Shown in pieces: positions 5,212 to 11,458 of a stretch of DNA of 28,499 nucleotides. A program made the position numbers and the translations under genes. The notes below the pieces were generated by a model, which ran no database searches, was not told the origin of the DNA, and saw only the letters and a program-made list of their open reading frames with translations. The stretch lies in IMG/VR virus record IMGVR_UViG_3300044655_001778, positions 1 to 28,499 of that record; one strand, written 5' to 3'. Positions within the stretch are counted from its first letter, which is position 1, and each line of letters starts with the position of its first letter. Source of the stretch: a virus.

Positions 5212-6001
5212 TTTATCAGCATACGGCATTGAATGCACTGGAAGTGAAAAAATAACATCATTAATAAAATGTGTTGTTCCTTTATCCGGTGGCAAAGATT
5301 CGCAAGCGTCTTTGATGTTGGCATTACAAAAATTCAGTGCTGAAAATATCATTGCGCTGTTTTGCGATACAGGATTTGAGCATCCAGAAACATACGCGCA
5401 CGTTATAAAAACAGCAAATGAAAACAATGTTGTTTTAGTGACTTTATCAGCAGGCACTGTGCAAAGCGTTTGCACAAAGTACAAAAGATTTCCAGGTGGC
5501 GGCGCTAGGCATTGCACAGATGAACTAAAAATCAGACCGTCTAAGTATTTTTACAAAGAGCTTTCAAAAATCAACGGAGGCTTTGAGATTTGGTACGGCG
5601 TGAGAGTGCAAGAAAGCGCAGAGAGGGCGGCAAGATACAAATTTAAAGTAAGTGATGAATTGTATGCGCCTCATGACTATATGCCGAACAAGTACCCTAA
5701 ATATTTAGCTAAATCGAGTGTGAGTATTCGAATGCCGGTACTGGATTGGTCAAAATCCGAAGTATTGGAATTTTTGGAAGGTAAGCAAAATCCATTGTAT
5801 GCGGCTGGATTTGATCGTGTCGGTTGTTTTCCCTGTTTGGCGGCAGGGGAATCACATCAGATGAAAGCATTTTATTTTGATGAAACTGGGCGCAGGCATT
5901 ATGAAATTGCTGAGCAAATAGCAGTAATCGCAGGTAGAGACGTACTTCAATCAAAAAAATATAGAGGACAAGGTCCAGGGTGTGCTTTGTGTTCAATATG
6001 A
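5204..6001 (+). CDS. PAPS reductase-like PP-loop protein (adenosine nucleotide alpha hydrolase fold)
   Basis: A 265-residue member of the phosphoadenosine-phosphosulfate reductase/DndC-like group. The nucleotide-binding PP-loop is SGGKDS (28-33). FCDTGFEHPETY follows, as in ATP sulfurylase/PAPS reductase relatives, then RHCTDELKIRP (C104), which matches the C-T-x-x-L-K motif. Further cysteines occur as CFPC (208, 211) and CALC (260, 263). C104 with the CxxC pairs could hold an iron-sulfur cluster. Such enzymes in phages are often annotated as sulfate reductases, but a role in sulfur or adenylate chemistry on nucleic acid is equally possible. No dnd/ssp partner genes are nearby; it sits among replication and recombination genes. 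Confidence 0.85.
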   Translation: MIDLSAYGIECTGSEKITSLIKCVVPLSGGKDSQASLMLALQKFSAENIIALFCDTGFEHPETYAHVIKTANENNVVLVTLSAGTVQSVCTKYKRFPGGGARHCTDELKIRPSKYFYKELSKINGGFEIWYGVRVQESAERAARYKFKVSDELYAPHDYMPNKYPKYLAKSSVSIRMPVLDWSKSEVLEFLEGKQNPLYAAGFDRVGCFPCLAAGESHQMKAFYFDETGRRHYEIAEQIAVIAGRDVLQSKKYRGQGPGCALCSI

Positions 6002-6435
6002 AGCAACTATACAAAATAGATAGCCCAAAATCTAAAGACTACATGCTTTTGCAGCTTCAAGCGCTGAGCCTTGAGCCTGTTATGTGTGTTGAGGTTAAAC
6101 CGTTTCAAAAGATACGCACAGGCGACCAAAACCGGCTGATGTGGGCGTCTTTGATGGGTGACTTTGCAGAGCAAGCATTCGTAGAAGGTCGGCTATGGTC
6201 GCAAGCGGTGTGGCATGAAATGCTGAAAACCCACTTTTTGCCAGAGCAAGCAACGCCAGGCATCACGACAGCAGACTATAAAAAATGGCTGGAAATGCCT
6301 GATGGCAGTTTAAAAATGGTCGGCAGCACGACAAAACTCACAACAAAAGGCATGAGTGATTATTTGGAACAGTGTTACGCCTACGGGTGTGATTTGGGCG
6401 TTATGTTTACAGCCAACCCAAGGGGGATGATGTGA
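5998..6435 (+). CDS. ninB: NinB/Orf-type recombination protein
   Basis: At 145 residues it matches the length of lambda NinB (Orf), a RecFOR-like mediator that binds single-stranded DNA and SSB and helps load recombinase. Diagnostic features are the KIRTGDQNRLMWASL segment (RTGDQN-R-MWA), the W-H-E-M-L-K helix, and the C-terminal STTKLTTKGMSDYLEQCYAY region, where the family has S-T-t-L-s...F-x-d-y-m-e. Start at ATG 5998 overlaps the previous stop (ATGA). Its place next to a YbcO-like protein, a PD-(D/E)XK protein and SSB resembles the nin region of lambdoid phages. Confidence 0.9.
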   Translation: MKQLYKIDSPKSKDYMLLQLQALSLEPVMCVEVKPFQKIRTGDQNRLMWASLMGDFAEQAFVEGRLWSQAVWHEMLKTHFLPEQATPGITTADYKKWLEMPDGSLKMVGSTTKLTTKGMSDYLEQCYAYGCDLGVMFTANPRGMM

Positions 6436-6716
6436 GCAAAATAACCAAATCAGCGCATGGAGAGCAATGCCAAATCAGAATACCAGGCGTATGTAATCAC
6501 AATTCTGAAACGACTGTTTTTTGTCACTACCGGCTTAATACAGGCATAGGCATTAAACCAACCGATTTACAAGGTGCTTACGGTTGCTCAGATTGTCATA
6601 GCGAAGTAGACAGGCGCACTACTAAGCATGATATTGATTTTGTGAGGCTGTGCTTTGCTGAGGGGGTTTTTAGGACTCAGGCGATATTGATGCAAAAAGG
6701 ATTGGTGAAAATATGA
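6432..6716 (+). CDS. DUF1364/YbcO-like zinc nuclease
   Basis: A 94-residue protein starting with GTG 6432 (GTGA overlap; GGGGG about six bases upstream). It has the DUF1364 layout: a basic start, CQIRIPGVC (C13, C21), a histidine (FCHYRL, H32), and a distal YGCSDCHSEVDRR (C52, C55, H56, D60). This Cys/His set forms a zinc-bound beta-beta-alpha HNH-like nuclease fold, as in YbcO of the DLP12 prophage. It probably acts on branched or single-stranded intermediates together with NinB. The next gene overlaps by four bases. Confidence 0.85.
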   Translation: MSKITKSAHGEQCQIRIPGVCNHNSETTVFCHYRLNTGIGIKPTDLQGAYGCSDCHSEVDRRTTKHDIDFVRLCFAEGVFRTQAILMQKGLVKI

Positions 6717-7036
6717 AATATAGAAATACCAAGACCGAAATTGATGGAATAAAGTTTGACTCTAAAAAAGAGGCTGAACGATACAGATTATTAAAACATT
6801 GGCAAGATTCAAAAGTAATCTGTGATTTACAAACACAAGTTAAATATCAATTAATACCGAATCAATATATTGACGGAGAATTAGTAGAAAGAGCAGTAAA
6901 ATATATTGCTGATTTCGTATATAGACATTATGGAATTATTGTCGTTGAAGATGTAAAAGGAATGAAAACTAGGGATTACATAATTAAAAGGAAATTAATG
7001 CTAGATAAGTACAATATTAGGATTAAGGAAATATAA
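6713..7036 (+). CDS. DUF1064 protein (PD-(D/E)XK nuclease-like)
   Basis: A 107-residue protein with the DUF1064 pattern: GIKFDSKKEAERY near the N terminus, YIADFVY (D67) and VVEDVKG (E79, K82). These are the acidic and lysine residues of a PD-(D/E)XK endonuclease core (E20...D67...E79-x-K). Such proteins are common in phage early regions and are thought to resolve branched DNA, although the activity of this family is not well established. ATGA overlap with the previous gene. Confidence 0.8.
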   Translation: MKYRNTKTEIDGIKFDSKKEAERYRLLKHWQDSKVICDLQTQVKYQLIPNQYIDGELVERAVKYIADFVYRHYGIIVVEDVKGMKTRDYIIKRKLMLDKYNIRIKEI

Positions 7037-7213
7037 ATGACAATATATCGCTGTACTTACAATGGATGCAATAAAGAAACAGATCAGAAAGGCCAGCGAT
7101 GCAGGCATGGCCGGTCAATGGTTGAAATGCGGAAGGTTGTAGCCGTACCGGGATCAATGACTTATTCATTGACTGGTAAGTGCTCCTATAAATCGAGTCA
7201 TGTGAGTGAATAA
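7037..7213 (+). CDS. Small cysteine-rich hypothetical protein (58 aa)
   Basis: Begins MTIYRCTYNGCNKETDQKGQ immediately after the preceding stop. Cys residues in YRCTYNGC and in QRCRHG suggest a small zinc-bound finger of the C-x4-C...C-x-H type; a fourth Cys (GKCSY) is further on. The C-terminal half is not recognisable. The intergenic distances are zero bases on both sides, so translation is coupled to its neighbours. No function can be assigned. Confidence 0.6.
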   Translation: MTIYRCTYNGCNKETDQKGQRCRHGRSMVEMRKVVAVPGSMTYSLTGKCSYKSSHVSE

Positions 7214-7453
7214 ATGAAACCATCCGATATTCAAGTAGGGAAAACTTACGTTAATAAGGGCGCTGGGAAAACAACTAGAACAGTTTCGGCCATTGGGGAT
7301 GCTTTTAAGCCGGATATTTACTGGAACGCGACAGGTAAAAACCCGCGTGAAAATGACACAGGGGTTCTGTATCAACAGGGCGACAAAAAAAGAAAGCTGT
7401 ATTTATCAAGCTTTGCCGCATGGTGCGGTAGAGAAGTAGAACAAGGGGAATAA
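7214..7453 (+). CDS. Conserved phage hypothetical protein (79 aa)
   Basis: Starts MKPSDIQVGKTYVNKGAGKT right after the preceding stop. The opening IQVGKTYVNKG...RTV pattern, with alternating strand-like segments and a VLYQQGDKKRKLYLSSFAAW end, is typical of small SH3- or beta-barrel-like phage proteins that deal with nucleic acids. That structural guess is inference. It abuts SSB without spacing. Confidence 0.6.
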   Translation: MKPSDIQVGKTYVNKGAGKTTRTVSAIGDAFKPDIYWNATGKNPRENDTGVLYQQGDKKRKLYLSSFAAWCGREVEQGE

Positions 7454-7870
7454 ATGAGCAATGTTTTCAATGCAGTATGCACATGCACAAGAGATGCGGA
7501 AGTTCGCTATCTGCAATCAGGCGGAGCCGTTTTGAATGTCAACGTGGCTAATAATCAAGGTTTCGGTGACAAGCAGAAAACCATGTTTATTCGAGTCGCA
7601 TTATTCGGTAAACGAGCAGAAGGGCAGTTAAAAGATTATCTGGTAAAAGGTCAGCAGGTTTTTGTATCGGGTGAATTGTCGGTTAATGAGTATCAAGCAC
7701 AAGACGGCACAACAAAAACAAACCTGGAACTCAATGCAAATATTATTGATTTAGTGGGTAAAAAATCCGGTACTGAGCAAAAACAAGAAAATCATGCTCA
7801 GTATAGTGAGCAAAACAGCAGGAAGTATCAAACACAAAATGTTGAAGAATTCGATGACATCCCATTTTAG
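7454..7870 (+). CDS. ssb: Single-stranded DNA-binding protein
   Basis: A 138-residue SSB. It has an OB fold (MSNVFNAVCTCTRDAEVRYL...NVNVANN...KTMFIRVALFGKRAE...LVKGQQVFVSGELSVNEY, spread over about residues 1-105), a Gln/Asn-rich linker, and the acidic tip DDIPF that recruits DNA-metabolism partners. Within this operon it would coat single strands during replication and act with NinB in recombination. Start follows the previous stop directly; a purine-rich AGAACAAGGGG precedes the ATG. Confidence 0.95.
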   Translation: MSNVFNAVCTCTRDAEVRYLQSGGAVLNVNVANNQGFGDKQKTMFIRVALFGKRAEGQLKDYLVKGQQVFVSGELSVNEYQAQDGTTKTNLELNANIIDLVGKKSGTEQKQENHAQYSEQNSRKYQTQNVEEFDDIPF

Positions 7871-7878
7871 GAGGCACT

Positions 7879-7971
7879 ATGAAGCATGAAGTCTATTTTT
7901 GGTGCATCGAGGCTTATGTCGAATTGTTCATTATTTTAAGTCTGTGCTTTTTAGCGTCATTGCCATGCTGA
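7879..7971 (+). CDS. Micro-membrane protein (30 aa)
   Basis: A very short frame with an excellent ribosome binding site (AGGAGG, five bases before ATG 7879). It starts MKHEVYFWCIEAY and then has a single hydrophobic helix VELFIILSLCFLASLPC. The stop overlaps the start of the next small membrane protein by seven bases. The strong Shine-Dalgarno and the coupling argue that it is real. Function unknown; a membrane-acting or inhibitory peptide is possible. Confidence 0.5.
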   Translation: MKHEVYFWCIEAYVELFIILSLCFLASLPC

Positions 7972-8111
7972 TTTTGCGCATAATGTTTGCCATGTTTGCT
8001 GCAACCTGGATTATATCAATCGGGGTAATCCGGGGATGCTGGGCGGTATTTAACGAGGTTTGCAAAATGGTTGACGAGTTGATTAACCGGATATTTGAGG
8101 GGCTGGTGTGA
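7965..8111 (+). CDS. Small membrane protein (48 aa)
   Basis: Starts at ATG 7965 inside the end of the preceding gene: MLILRIMFAMFAATWIISIG, then VIRGCWAVF and an amphipathic C terminus (NEVCKMVDELINRIFEGLV). One strong transmembrane helix (about 3-22) is followed by a cytoplasmic or membrane-surface helix. A GTG at 7899 would extend the frame upstream without a ribosome binding site. Resembles small phage inner-membrane proteins; a holin role is not supported because a better holin candidate lies at 21329. Confidence 0.55.
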   Translation: MLILRIMFAMFAATWIISIGVIRGCWAVFNEVCKMVDELINRIFEGLV

Positions 8112-8296
8112 TGATGAAATGTTATGCCACTGAAATACATATTTATGAAGATGATTTAAGTCTTATGGCGATTGTGTCTGGATATGATGAATGCAGCGCC
8201 AAAATTGAAATTAAAAGCGAGTTGCACACAAAAGAAAGCTGGCAAGAGTTGTCGGCGGCTATTGGTGAGGCAATAGATAGATTGGAGCTTCAATAG
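8111..8296 (+). CDS. Hypothetical protein (61 aa)
   Basis: Starts at ATG 8111, sharing bases with the previous stop (TGATG), and begins MMKCYATEIHIYEDDLSLMA. The predicted pattern is two or three beta strands, then a helix (SWQELSAAIGEAIDRLEL). It is acidic overall. No family is recognised. Its stop overlaps the next start by one base, consistent with a coupled operon gene. Confidence 0.55.
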   Translation: MMKCYATEIHIYEDDLSLMAIVSGYDECSAKIEIKSELHTKESWQELSAAIGEAIDRLELQ

Positions 8297-8508
8297 TGTC
8301 TAACATCGGCGAAATATACGAGCAGGATATAGAGTGGCTACTGTCTAAAATGCCGAATGCCACAGAATCAGAACAAGACGATTTTGCTGAGCGTGTGGCG
8401 GTTATGGTCATTGATGGCAAACTGGATCAAGACCGAGCCAGGATGCTGGCATTTAAGCGCCTAGAACTGAAAAGTGGGGTAATGGGTAAATGTTTTTCCC
8501 TCCAATAA
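8296..8508 (+). CDS. Hypothetical protein (70 aa)
   Basis: Starts with GTG 8296 after GGAG. The product begins MSNIGEIYEQDIEWLLSKM and is mainly helical and acidic, with a conserved-looking VMVIDGKLDQDRARMLAFKR segment. It resembles small helical proteins of unknown role often found upstream of DUF6378-type genes in phage operons; that association is from memory and not certain. The stop lies 35 bases before the preferred start of the next gene. Confidence 0.55.
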   Translation: MSNIGEIYEQDIEWLLSKMPNATESEQDDFAERVAVMVIDGKLDQDRARMLAFKRLELKSGVMGKCFSLQ

Positions 8509-8543
8509 ACTTGTGGACAGCACCAAAAAAACTAGGGTATTAC

Positions 8544-9008
8544 ATGACAAATCATATTTGGGTTTGGGGTGATGATGTGGAAGCAGAGGCTAAAAAAAGC
8601 GATGAAAGCATTCAGGCAATTAGTAAAAGTTGCTATGGACAATACAGCAGCGCAAAAAATGCACTGTGTGGTTATTGTCCGTTAATTGTTGGGTGTATGA
8701 GTGAGGACAAAATGATGTCAGAGAGAATGAAAGCAATGAGCGAGGCAAAGCCAAAAATTGAAGATACACTGAAAGAGCGTGGCAATAGGTATGGCGAATT
8801 TAAAAGCCATGCGTTAATAACTCAGAATATAAAATCTGCAATGTACGTTGGCGGCTGGCATGATTTAAATTCATCGCAGAAAGAAGCGCTGGAAATGATT
8901 GCTCACAAAATCGGTAGAATCATCAATGGCGATTCTAATTACTCTGATAGCTGGCATGACATCGCTGGATATGCAAAGCTGGTCGAGGATCAGTTAAATG
9001 GTAAGTGA
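8544..9008 (+). CDS. DUF6378-domain protein
   Basis: The C-terminal 80 residues fit DUF6378: LKERGNRYGEF...ITQNIKSAM...LNSSQKEALEMIAHKIGRIINGD...SWHDIAGYAKLVEDQL. This helical domain, with E/D and H residues at regular spacing (KEALEMIAHKIGRI, WHDIAGYA), recalls the MazG/dUTPase-like all-alpha pyrophosphatase fold, so nucleotide cleanup is plausible but unproven. The N-terminal part has a Cys cluster (CYGQ...CGYC...GC) that may bind metal. ATG 8544 has AGGG six bases upstream and is preferred; ATG 8490 would add 18 residues and overlap the previous gene. Confidence 0.75.
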   Translation: MTNHIWVWGDDVEAEAKKSDESIQAISKSCYGQYSSAKNALCGYCPLIVGCMSEDKMMSERMKAMSEAKPKIEDTLKERGNRYGEFKSHALITQNIKSAMYVGGWHDLNSSQKEALEMIAHKIGRIINGDSNYSDSWHDIAGYAKLVEDQLNGK

Positions 9009-9462
9009 TCAACTGATAAAGCAAGTCAAGTTTGAAGAGGGTTTCATAGCCAAGCTATATTTATGCACAGGCGGAAAAAAGACGATAGGCTTTGGACACA
9101 ACTTAGAAGCCTGTCCACGGTTCAAAGGCGAAGTGATACCGGACAATATCAGTAAAGCATATGCTGAAGAGCTGCTGAGGTTTGATCTAACCCATGCACA
9201 AGATGCTTTATACCGCGAGTGGCACGGACTAGGCTTAATGACTGGCTCTAGACATGATGCGTGTGTACAGATGGCTTTTCAGTTGGGTATAGCGGGATTT
9301 ATGGGGTTCAAGAAAATGAGGCAGGCTTTAGTCATGTGTGACTGGCAAGAGGCGAGAAAACAAGCACTTTTAAGCAAGTGGGCGATGCATGATTCCCCAG
9401 CCAGAGCTAAGAGGGTGTCATTGCAATTTGTGACGGGTGAATATTATCAGGTTCCGTCTTGA
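8998..9462 (+). CDS. T4-type endolysin (GH24 lysozyme)
   Basis: Cleaves the glycan strands of peptidoglycan for host lysis. It has the phage lysozyme signature E-8aa-(D/C)-5aa-T: E14, C23 and T29 in FEEGFIAKLYLCTGGKKTIG, followed by FGHNLE. The middle catalytic residue is Cys rather than Asp, as in P1 Lyz and several other phage lysozymes. There is no signal peptide or N-terminal SAR helix, so export should need a holin. At 154 residues it is of normal length. It ends the early operon, overlapping the DUF6378 gene, and lies about 12 kb from the presumed holin. Confidence 0.9.
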   Translation: MVSDQLIKQVKFEEGFIAKLYLCTGGKKTIGFGHNLEACPRFKGEVIPDNISKAYAEELLRFDLTHAQDALYREWHGLGLMTGSRHDACVQMAFQLGIAGFMGFKKMRQALVMCDWQEARKQALLSKWAMHDSPARAKRVSLQFVTGEYYQVPS

Positions 9463-9596
9463 CAAAACCTAGGCTAACCAAGGTTAAGGGAGTGTGGCTT
9501 TGCCGGTGTGGGCGATATACCGGCAAAGGGTTTTCACATAAAACAGCGTTTATTGATTGGCGGCGTTACTTCGGTGCTGGTAATGCGCCAGGATAG
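9459..9596 (+). CDS. Small hypothetical protein (45 aa, TTG start)
   Basis: Starts at TTG 9459, overlapping the endolysin stop, and ends at TAG 9594-9596. The product reads KPRLTKVKGVWLCRCGRYTG then KGFSHKTAFIDWRRYFG. It has a CxC pair and is strongly basic. The V-x-G-V-W-x-C start followed by a G-x-G-x-[ST] stretch and a helix with W is reminiscent of short phage proteins of unknown role. Its 3' end overlaps the convergent DUF4942 gene by 31 bases, and a 10-bp hairpin lies within it. The rare start makes it only a moderate call. Confidence 0.45.
   Translation: MTKPRLTKVKGVWLCRCGRYTGKGFSHKTAFIDWRRYFGAGNAPG
9498..9535 (+). terminator. Hairpin at the end of the early operon
   Basis: CTTTGCCGGT (9498-9507) and ACCGGCAAAG (9519-9528) make a perfect 10-bp stem, followed by GGTTTT on the plus strand. 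The T run is short, so termination may be partial. The stem lies between the convergent early operon and minus-strand cluster and may serve both. Confidence 0.55.
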
Positions 9597-10363
9597 TTCC
9601 TAGCAATTACAAAATTCATTTGTTCGATCAAATCAGGGCGTTTAAATTCTATGTGCATGTTTTGGTTTTTGAACATCTTGACAGATACATAATCGTCTTG
9701 ATATGTTTTTTCACCTGTTTTTTGTGAATAAGCATCTATCCTCATAGGTAATGTTTTAGAGTGTTCTGGCTGTGGCTTTTTGTCGATGGTTAGCATTATC
9801 CTTTCTAAATCAACTAATTCATCACTAGCTCGGCCATAGTTGACAGCCATACCTTTATTCCAGTTGGGGCGACAACAGAAAGTTTTAACAATGCGTTTGC
9901 CAAACTTTTGCGGCTGATTAGTCTTGTAATCCCAAGATAGGTTTTTAAACAAGTTTATGATGCCTTGCTCAAAAATATCATCGCGTGAGTTAAGTAGTTC
10001 GGCAAAAGTGGCGGCAACTGATTCGACGGTTAAAGCGGGTGGATTCTCAAGATCTTTTCTGAATTTGGCTTTTGTAGCATGATCCATCACGTTGAACATG
10101 TTTGTTTTCTCCATCAGATAACCCCACATGGATTTATCGATGTTTTTTTCGATTTCAGGCATAGGGTTATGACGCAATTCAAGACCATCACGACTCGCAT
10201 AACTAAAGCCAAACAAATCGTAAAATTCTTTCATTTCTTTTTGTATCGCCAACAATTCATCCGTTGCGACTTTAGCTCGGTCTATAAACTGTTTGCGCAG
10301 GGTGACAAGTCTTTCAACATCGGTTGAAGTGATGAGTTCGTTATTTTCTGCTATTGTTGTCAT
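9566..10363 (-). CDS. DUF4942-domain protein
   Basis: A 265-residue protein. An N-terminal helical part (about 1-60) is followed by a region with WGYLMEKTNMFNVMDHATKA, FKNLSWDYKTNQP, and a C-terminal VKMFKNQNMHIEFKRPDLIE then NFVIARNYPGALP. The last segments match DUF4942, a domain common on plasmids, phages and genomic islands and sometimes fused to DNA methyltransferases. No methyltransferase motif is visible here. Function unknown. GGAG lies about nine bases before ATG 10363. It is the last gene of the minus cluster. Confidence 0.8.
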   Translation of the reverse strand: MTTIAENNELITSTDVERLVTLRKQFIDRAKVATDELLAIQKEMKEFYDLFGFSYASRDGLELRHNPMPEIEKNIDKSMWGYLMEKTNMFNVMDHATKAKFRKDLENPPALTVESVAATFAELLNSRDDIFEQGIINLFKNLSWDYKTNQPQKFGKRIVKTFCCRPNWNKGMAVNYGRASDELVDLERIMLTIDKKPQPEHSKTLPMRIDAYSQKTGEKTYQDDYVSVKMFKNQNMHIEFKRPDLIEQMNFVIARNYPGALPAPK

Positions 10364-10394
10364 ATCATTAACTCCAGTTTAGTTAGTGGTCATG

Positions 10395-10429
10395 GCCCCG
10401 GATAATTCGCAGTTATCGCGGGGCTTTTT
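10395..10429 (+). terminator. Plus-directed terminator inside the minus-strand cluster
   Basis: GCCCCG (10395-10400) pairs with CGGGGC (10419-10424), followed by TTTTT. Orientation is plus, opposite to the genes around it, and it overlaps the last codons of the RHH gene at 10413. It would stop early-operon transcripts that run past 9596 into the minus cluster. Confidence 0.65.
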
Positions 10430-10595
10430 CGTTTAAAGTGTTGATAATCCATTCTGTAAGCTTCAAGCCTTCAGATTGGGCCGCACGAACCCAAGATGCT
10501 TTGTCTTGAGGCTTACAGCGAGCATGTATATATGATTCTGCGCAGTCGTCCTTGGCCGCGTTACGTTTTCCGGTCATGCCGTGTTTTTTTTCCAT
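10413..10595 (-). CDS. RHH (Arc/MobA-like) DNA-binding protein, 60 aa
   Basis: Starts MEKKHGMTGKRNAAKDDCAE. The core is a strand (SYIHARCKPQ) and two helices (DKASWVRAAQSEGL and LTEWIINTLNEKA), which fits the ribbon-helix-helix family. Its second helix, GLKLTEWIINTLN, is nearly identical to GLKLSEWIINNLS of the protein at 11243-11458, so the two are paralogues. GGTGA stands four bases before ATG 10595. It may autoregulate the minus cluster, which is inference from fold and position. Confidence 0.75.
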   Translation of the reverse strand: MEKKHGMTGKRNAAKDDCAESYIHARCKPQDKASWVRAAQSEGLKLTEWIINTLNEKAPR

Positions 10596-10611
10596 AAATC
10601 ACCATGTTGTA

Positions 10612-10677
10612 ATATAATAAAAATTGTCAAGCCATGCTGAAAAGCACTGTAACCGCCTTCCTTGGCGGTGTGGCTTG
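10612..10677 (-). terminator. Branched hairpin structure after the J-domain gene
   Basis: CAAGCCA (10628-10634) pairs with TGGCTTG (10671-10677) and encloses two hairpins: TGCT-GAAA-AGCA (10635-10646) and ACCGCC-TTCCTT-GGCGGT (10652-10669). On the minus strand it starts five bases after the J-domain stop and is followed by ACAATTTTTATT, as expected of a terminator. The three-way branching is more elaborate than needed for termination. The perfect -35-like TTGACA at 10630-10625 overlaps its edge. Confidence 0.5.
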
Positions 10678-10681
10678 GCTT

Positions 10682-11176
10682 TTATGCTTCCAGCTTTTCG
10701 CGTTCTTTTCTTGATACTGTTACGCTGCCGTGAGTGTCGCGGATTTTTTCAATATCCCATGTTCCTCTATTTGTAGATTTCCATTCAGCAGGGCGAAAGT
10801 ACCACATTGATTTTTTAGATGCCCACCAAAAACCAGCGGCTTTTATTGCGTCCTTGTGTGGCTTAGTATTGCCAGATAACCAAACCCAGTTACCGCAAAC
10901 TTCAATAATCACGCCTTCCATGGCTAACGCAGAATTAATTGCATCATTTAGCTTGTCACCAAAAAAGAACTCCTCACCTGTTCCTTGTGTTTTGTCTGTA
11001 TCATCAGGTAAGCCTTTTAATGCATCATAAGCCACATTAACGGCTTTCATCATTTCCAGGCCAGCAGGGTTTCTATCGGGGTGATATTTTGCGCAGGCTG
11101 CGCGGTAGGCTTTTTTTAATGCTTCAGCAGTTAAAACTGTAAGCCCTAAAACATTCATTGCATCATTTTTTTTCAT
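10682..11176 (-). CDS. J-domain (DnaJ-like) co-chaperone protein
   Basis: The first 60 residues form a J domain: MNVLGL...LKKAYRAACAKYHPDRNPAG, with the HPD motif that stimulates DnaK/Hsp70 ATPase, and NVAYDALKG. The remaining 100 residues are not a normal DnaJ substrate domain. They include VCGNWVWLSGNTK, FWWASKKSMWYFRP and WDIEKIRDTHGS, a tryptophan-rich pattern seen in phage and plasmid J proteins. It could recruit host DnaK to a phage replication complex or to capsid assembly. Start at ATG 11176 (GGAGA seven bases upstream) instead of 11200. A strong promoter at 11226-11253 drives it. Confidence 0.85.
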   Translation of the reverse strand: MKKNDAMNVLGLTVLTAEALKKAYRAACAKYHPDRNPAGLEMMKAVNVAYDALKGLPDDTDKTQGTGEEFFFGDKLNDAINSALAMEGVIIEVCGNWVWLSGNTKPHKDAIKAAGFWWASKKSMWYFRPAEWKSTNRGTWDIEKIRDTHGSVTVSRKEREKLEA

Positions 11177-11225
11177 GGTCAATTCTCCAATTAGGTTCAA
11201 GGTTCCGCCTTGCCGGTATGGTTAA

Positions 11226-11253
11226 ATAATACTTTGTTATTTCTATTTGTCAA
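11226..11253 (-). promoter_or_regulatory. Strong sigma70 promoter for the J-domain gene
   Basis: On the minus strand, consensus TTGACA (11253-11248), a 16-bp spacer and TATTAT (11231-11226). It overlaps the end of the upstream RHH gene and yields a leader of roughly 45 bases ending in GGAGAA before ATG 11176. Confidence 0.75.
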
Positions 11254-11458
11254 CACAAATTGATAAATTATTTATAATCCACTCAGACAGCTTTAAGCCC
11301 TCTGCCTGAGCAGCTTGTATAAAGCCATCTTTCTGGCCTTTCGTGCATCGGAACTGCACTGTGCTATGCGCAGGTTGTTCACCACGCATAGCGTTTTTAT
11401 TGTTGCGTGGTGCGCCTGGTTTATTCATCTTCATTGAAGAATTTATGTTCGTTTTCAT
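11243..11458 (-). CDS. RHH (Arc/MobA-like) DNA-binding protein, up to 71 aa
   Basis: The core HSTVQFRCTKGQ is followed by KDGFIQAAQAEGL and KLSEWIINNLSI, the strand-helix-helix of RHH proteins. Paralogue of the protein at 10413-10595. The N-terminal 25 residues are basic and Asn/Pro-rich. The start is uncertain: ATG 11458 gives 71 residues, while internal ATGs at 11434 and 11428 (MNKPGAPR) would reduce the overlap with the upstream gene; none has an ideal ribosome binding site. Its 3' end carries the promoter of the J-domain gene, so product binding there could autoregulate the cluster. Confidence 0.7.
   Translation of the reverse strand: MKTNINSSMKMNKPGAPRNNKNAMRGEQPAHSTVQFRCTKGQKDGFIQAAQAEGLKLSEWIINNLSICVDK

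Noticed and set aside
10601-10630. Plus-strand TATAAT-like and minus-strand TTGACA-like boxes as promoters
   Set aside because: No correctly spaced partner box is present for the minus strand, and no plus-strand gene follows.
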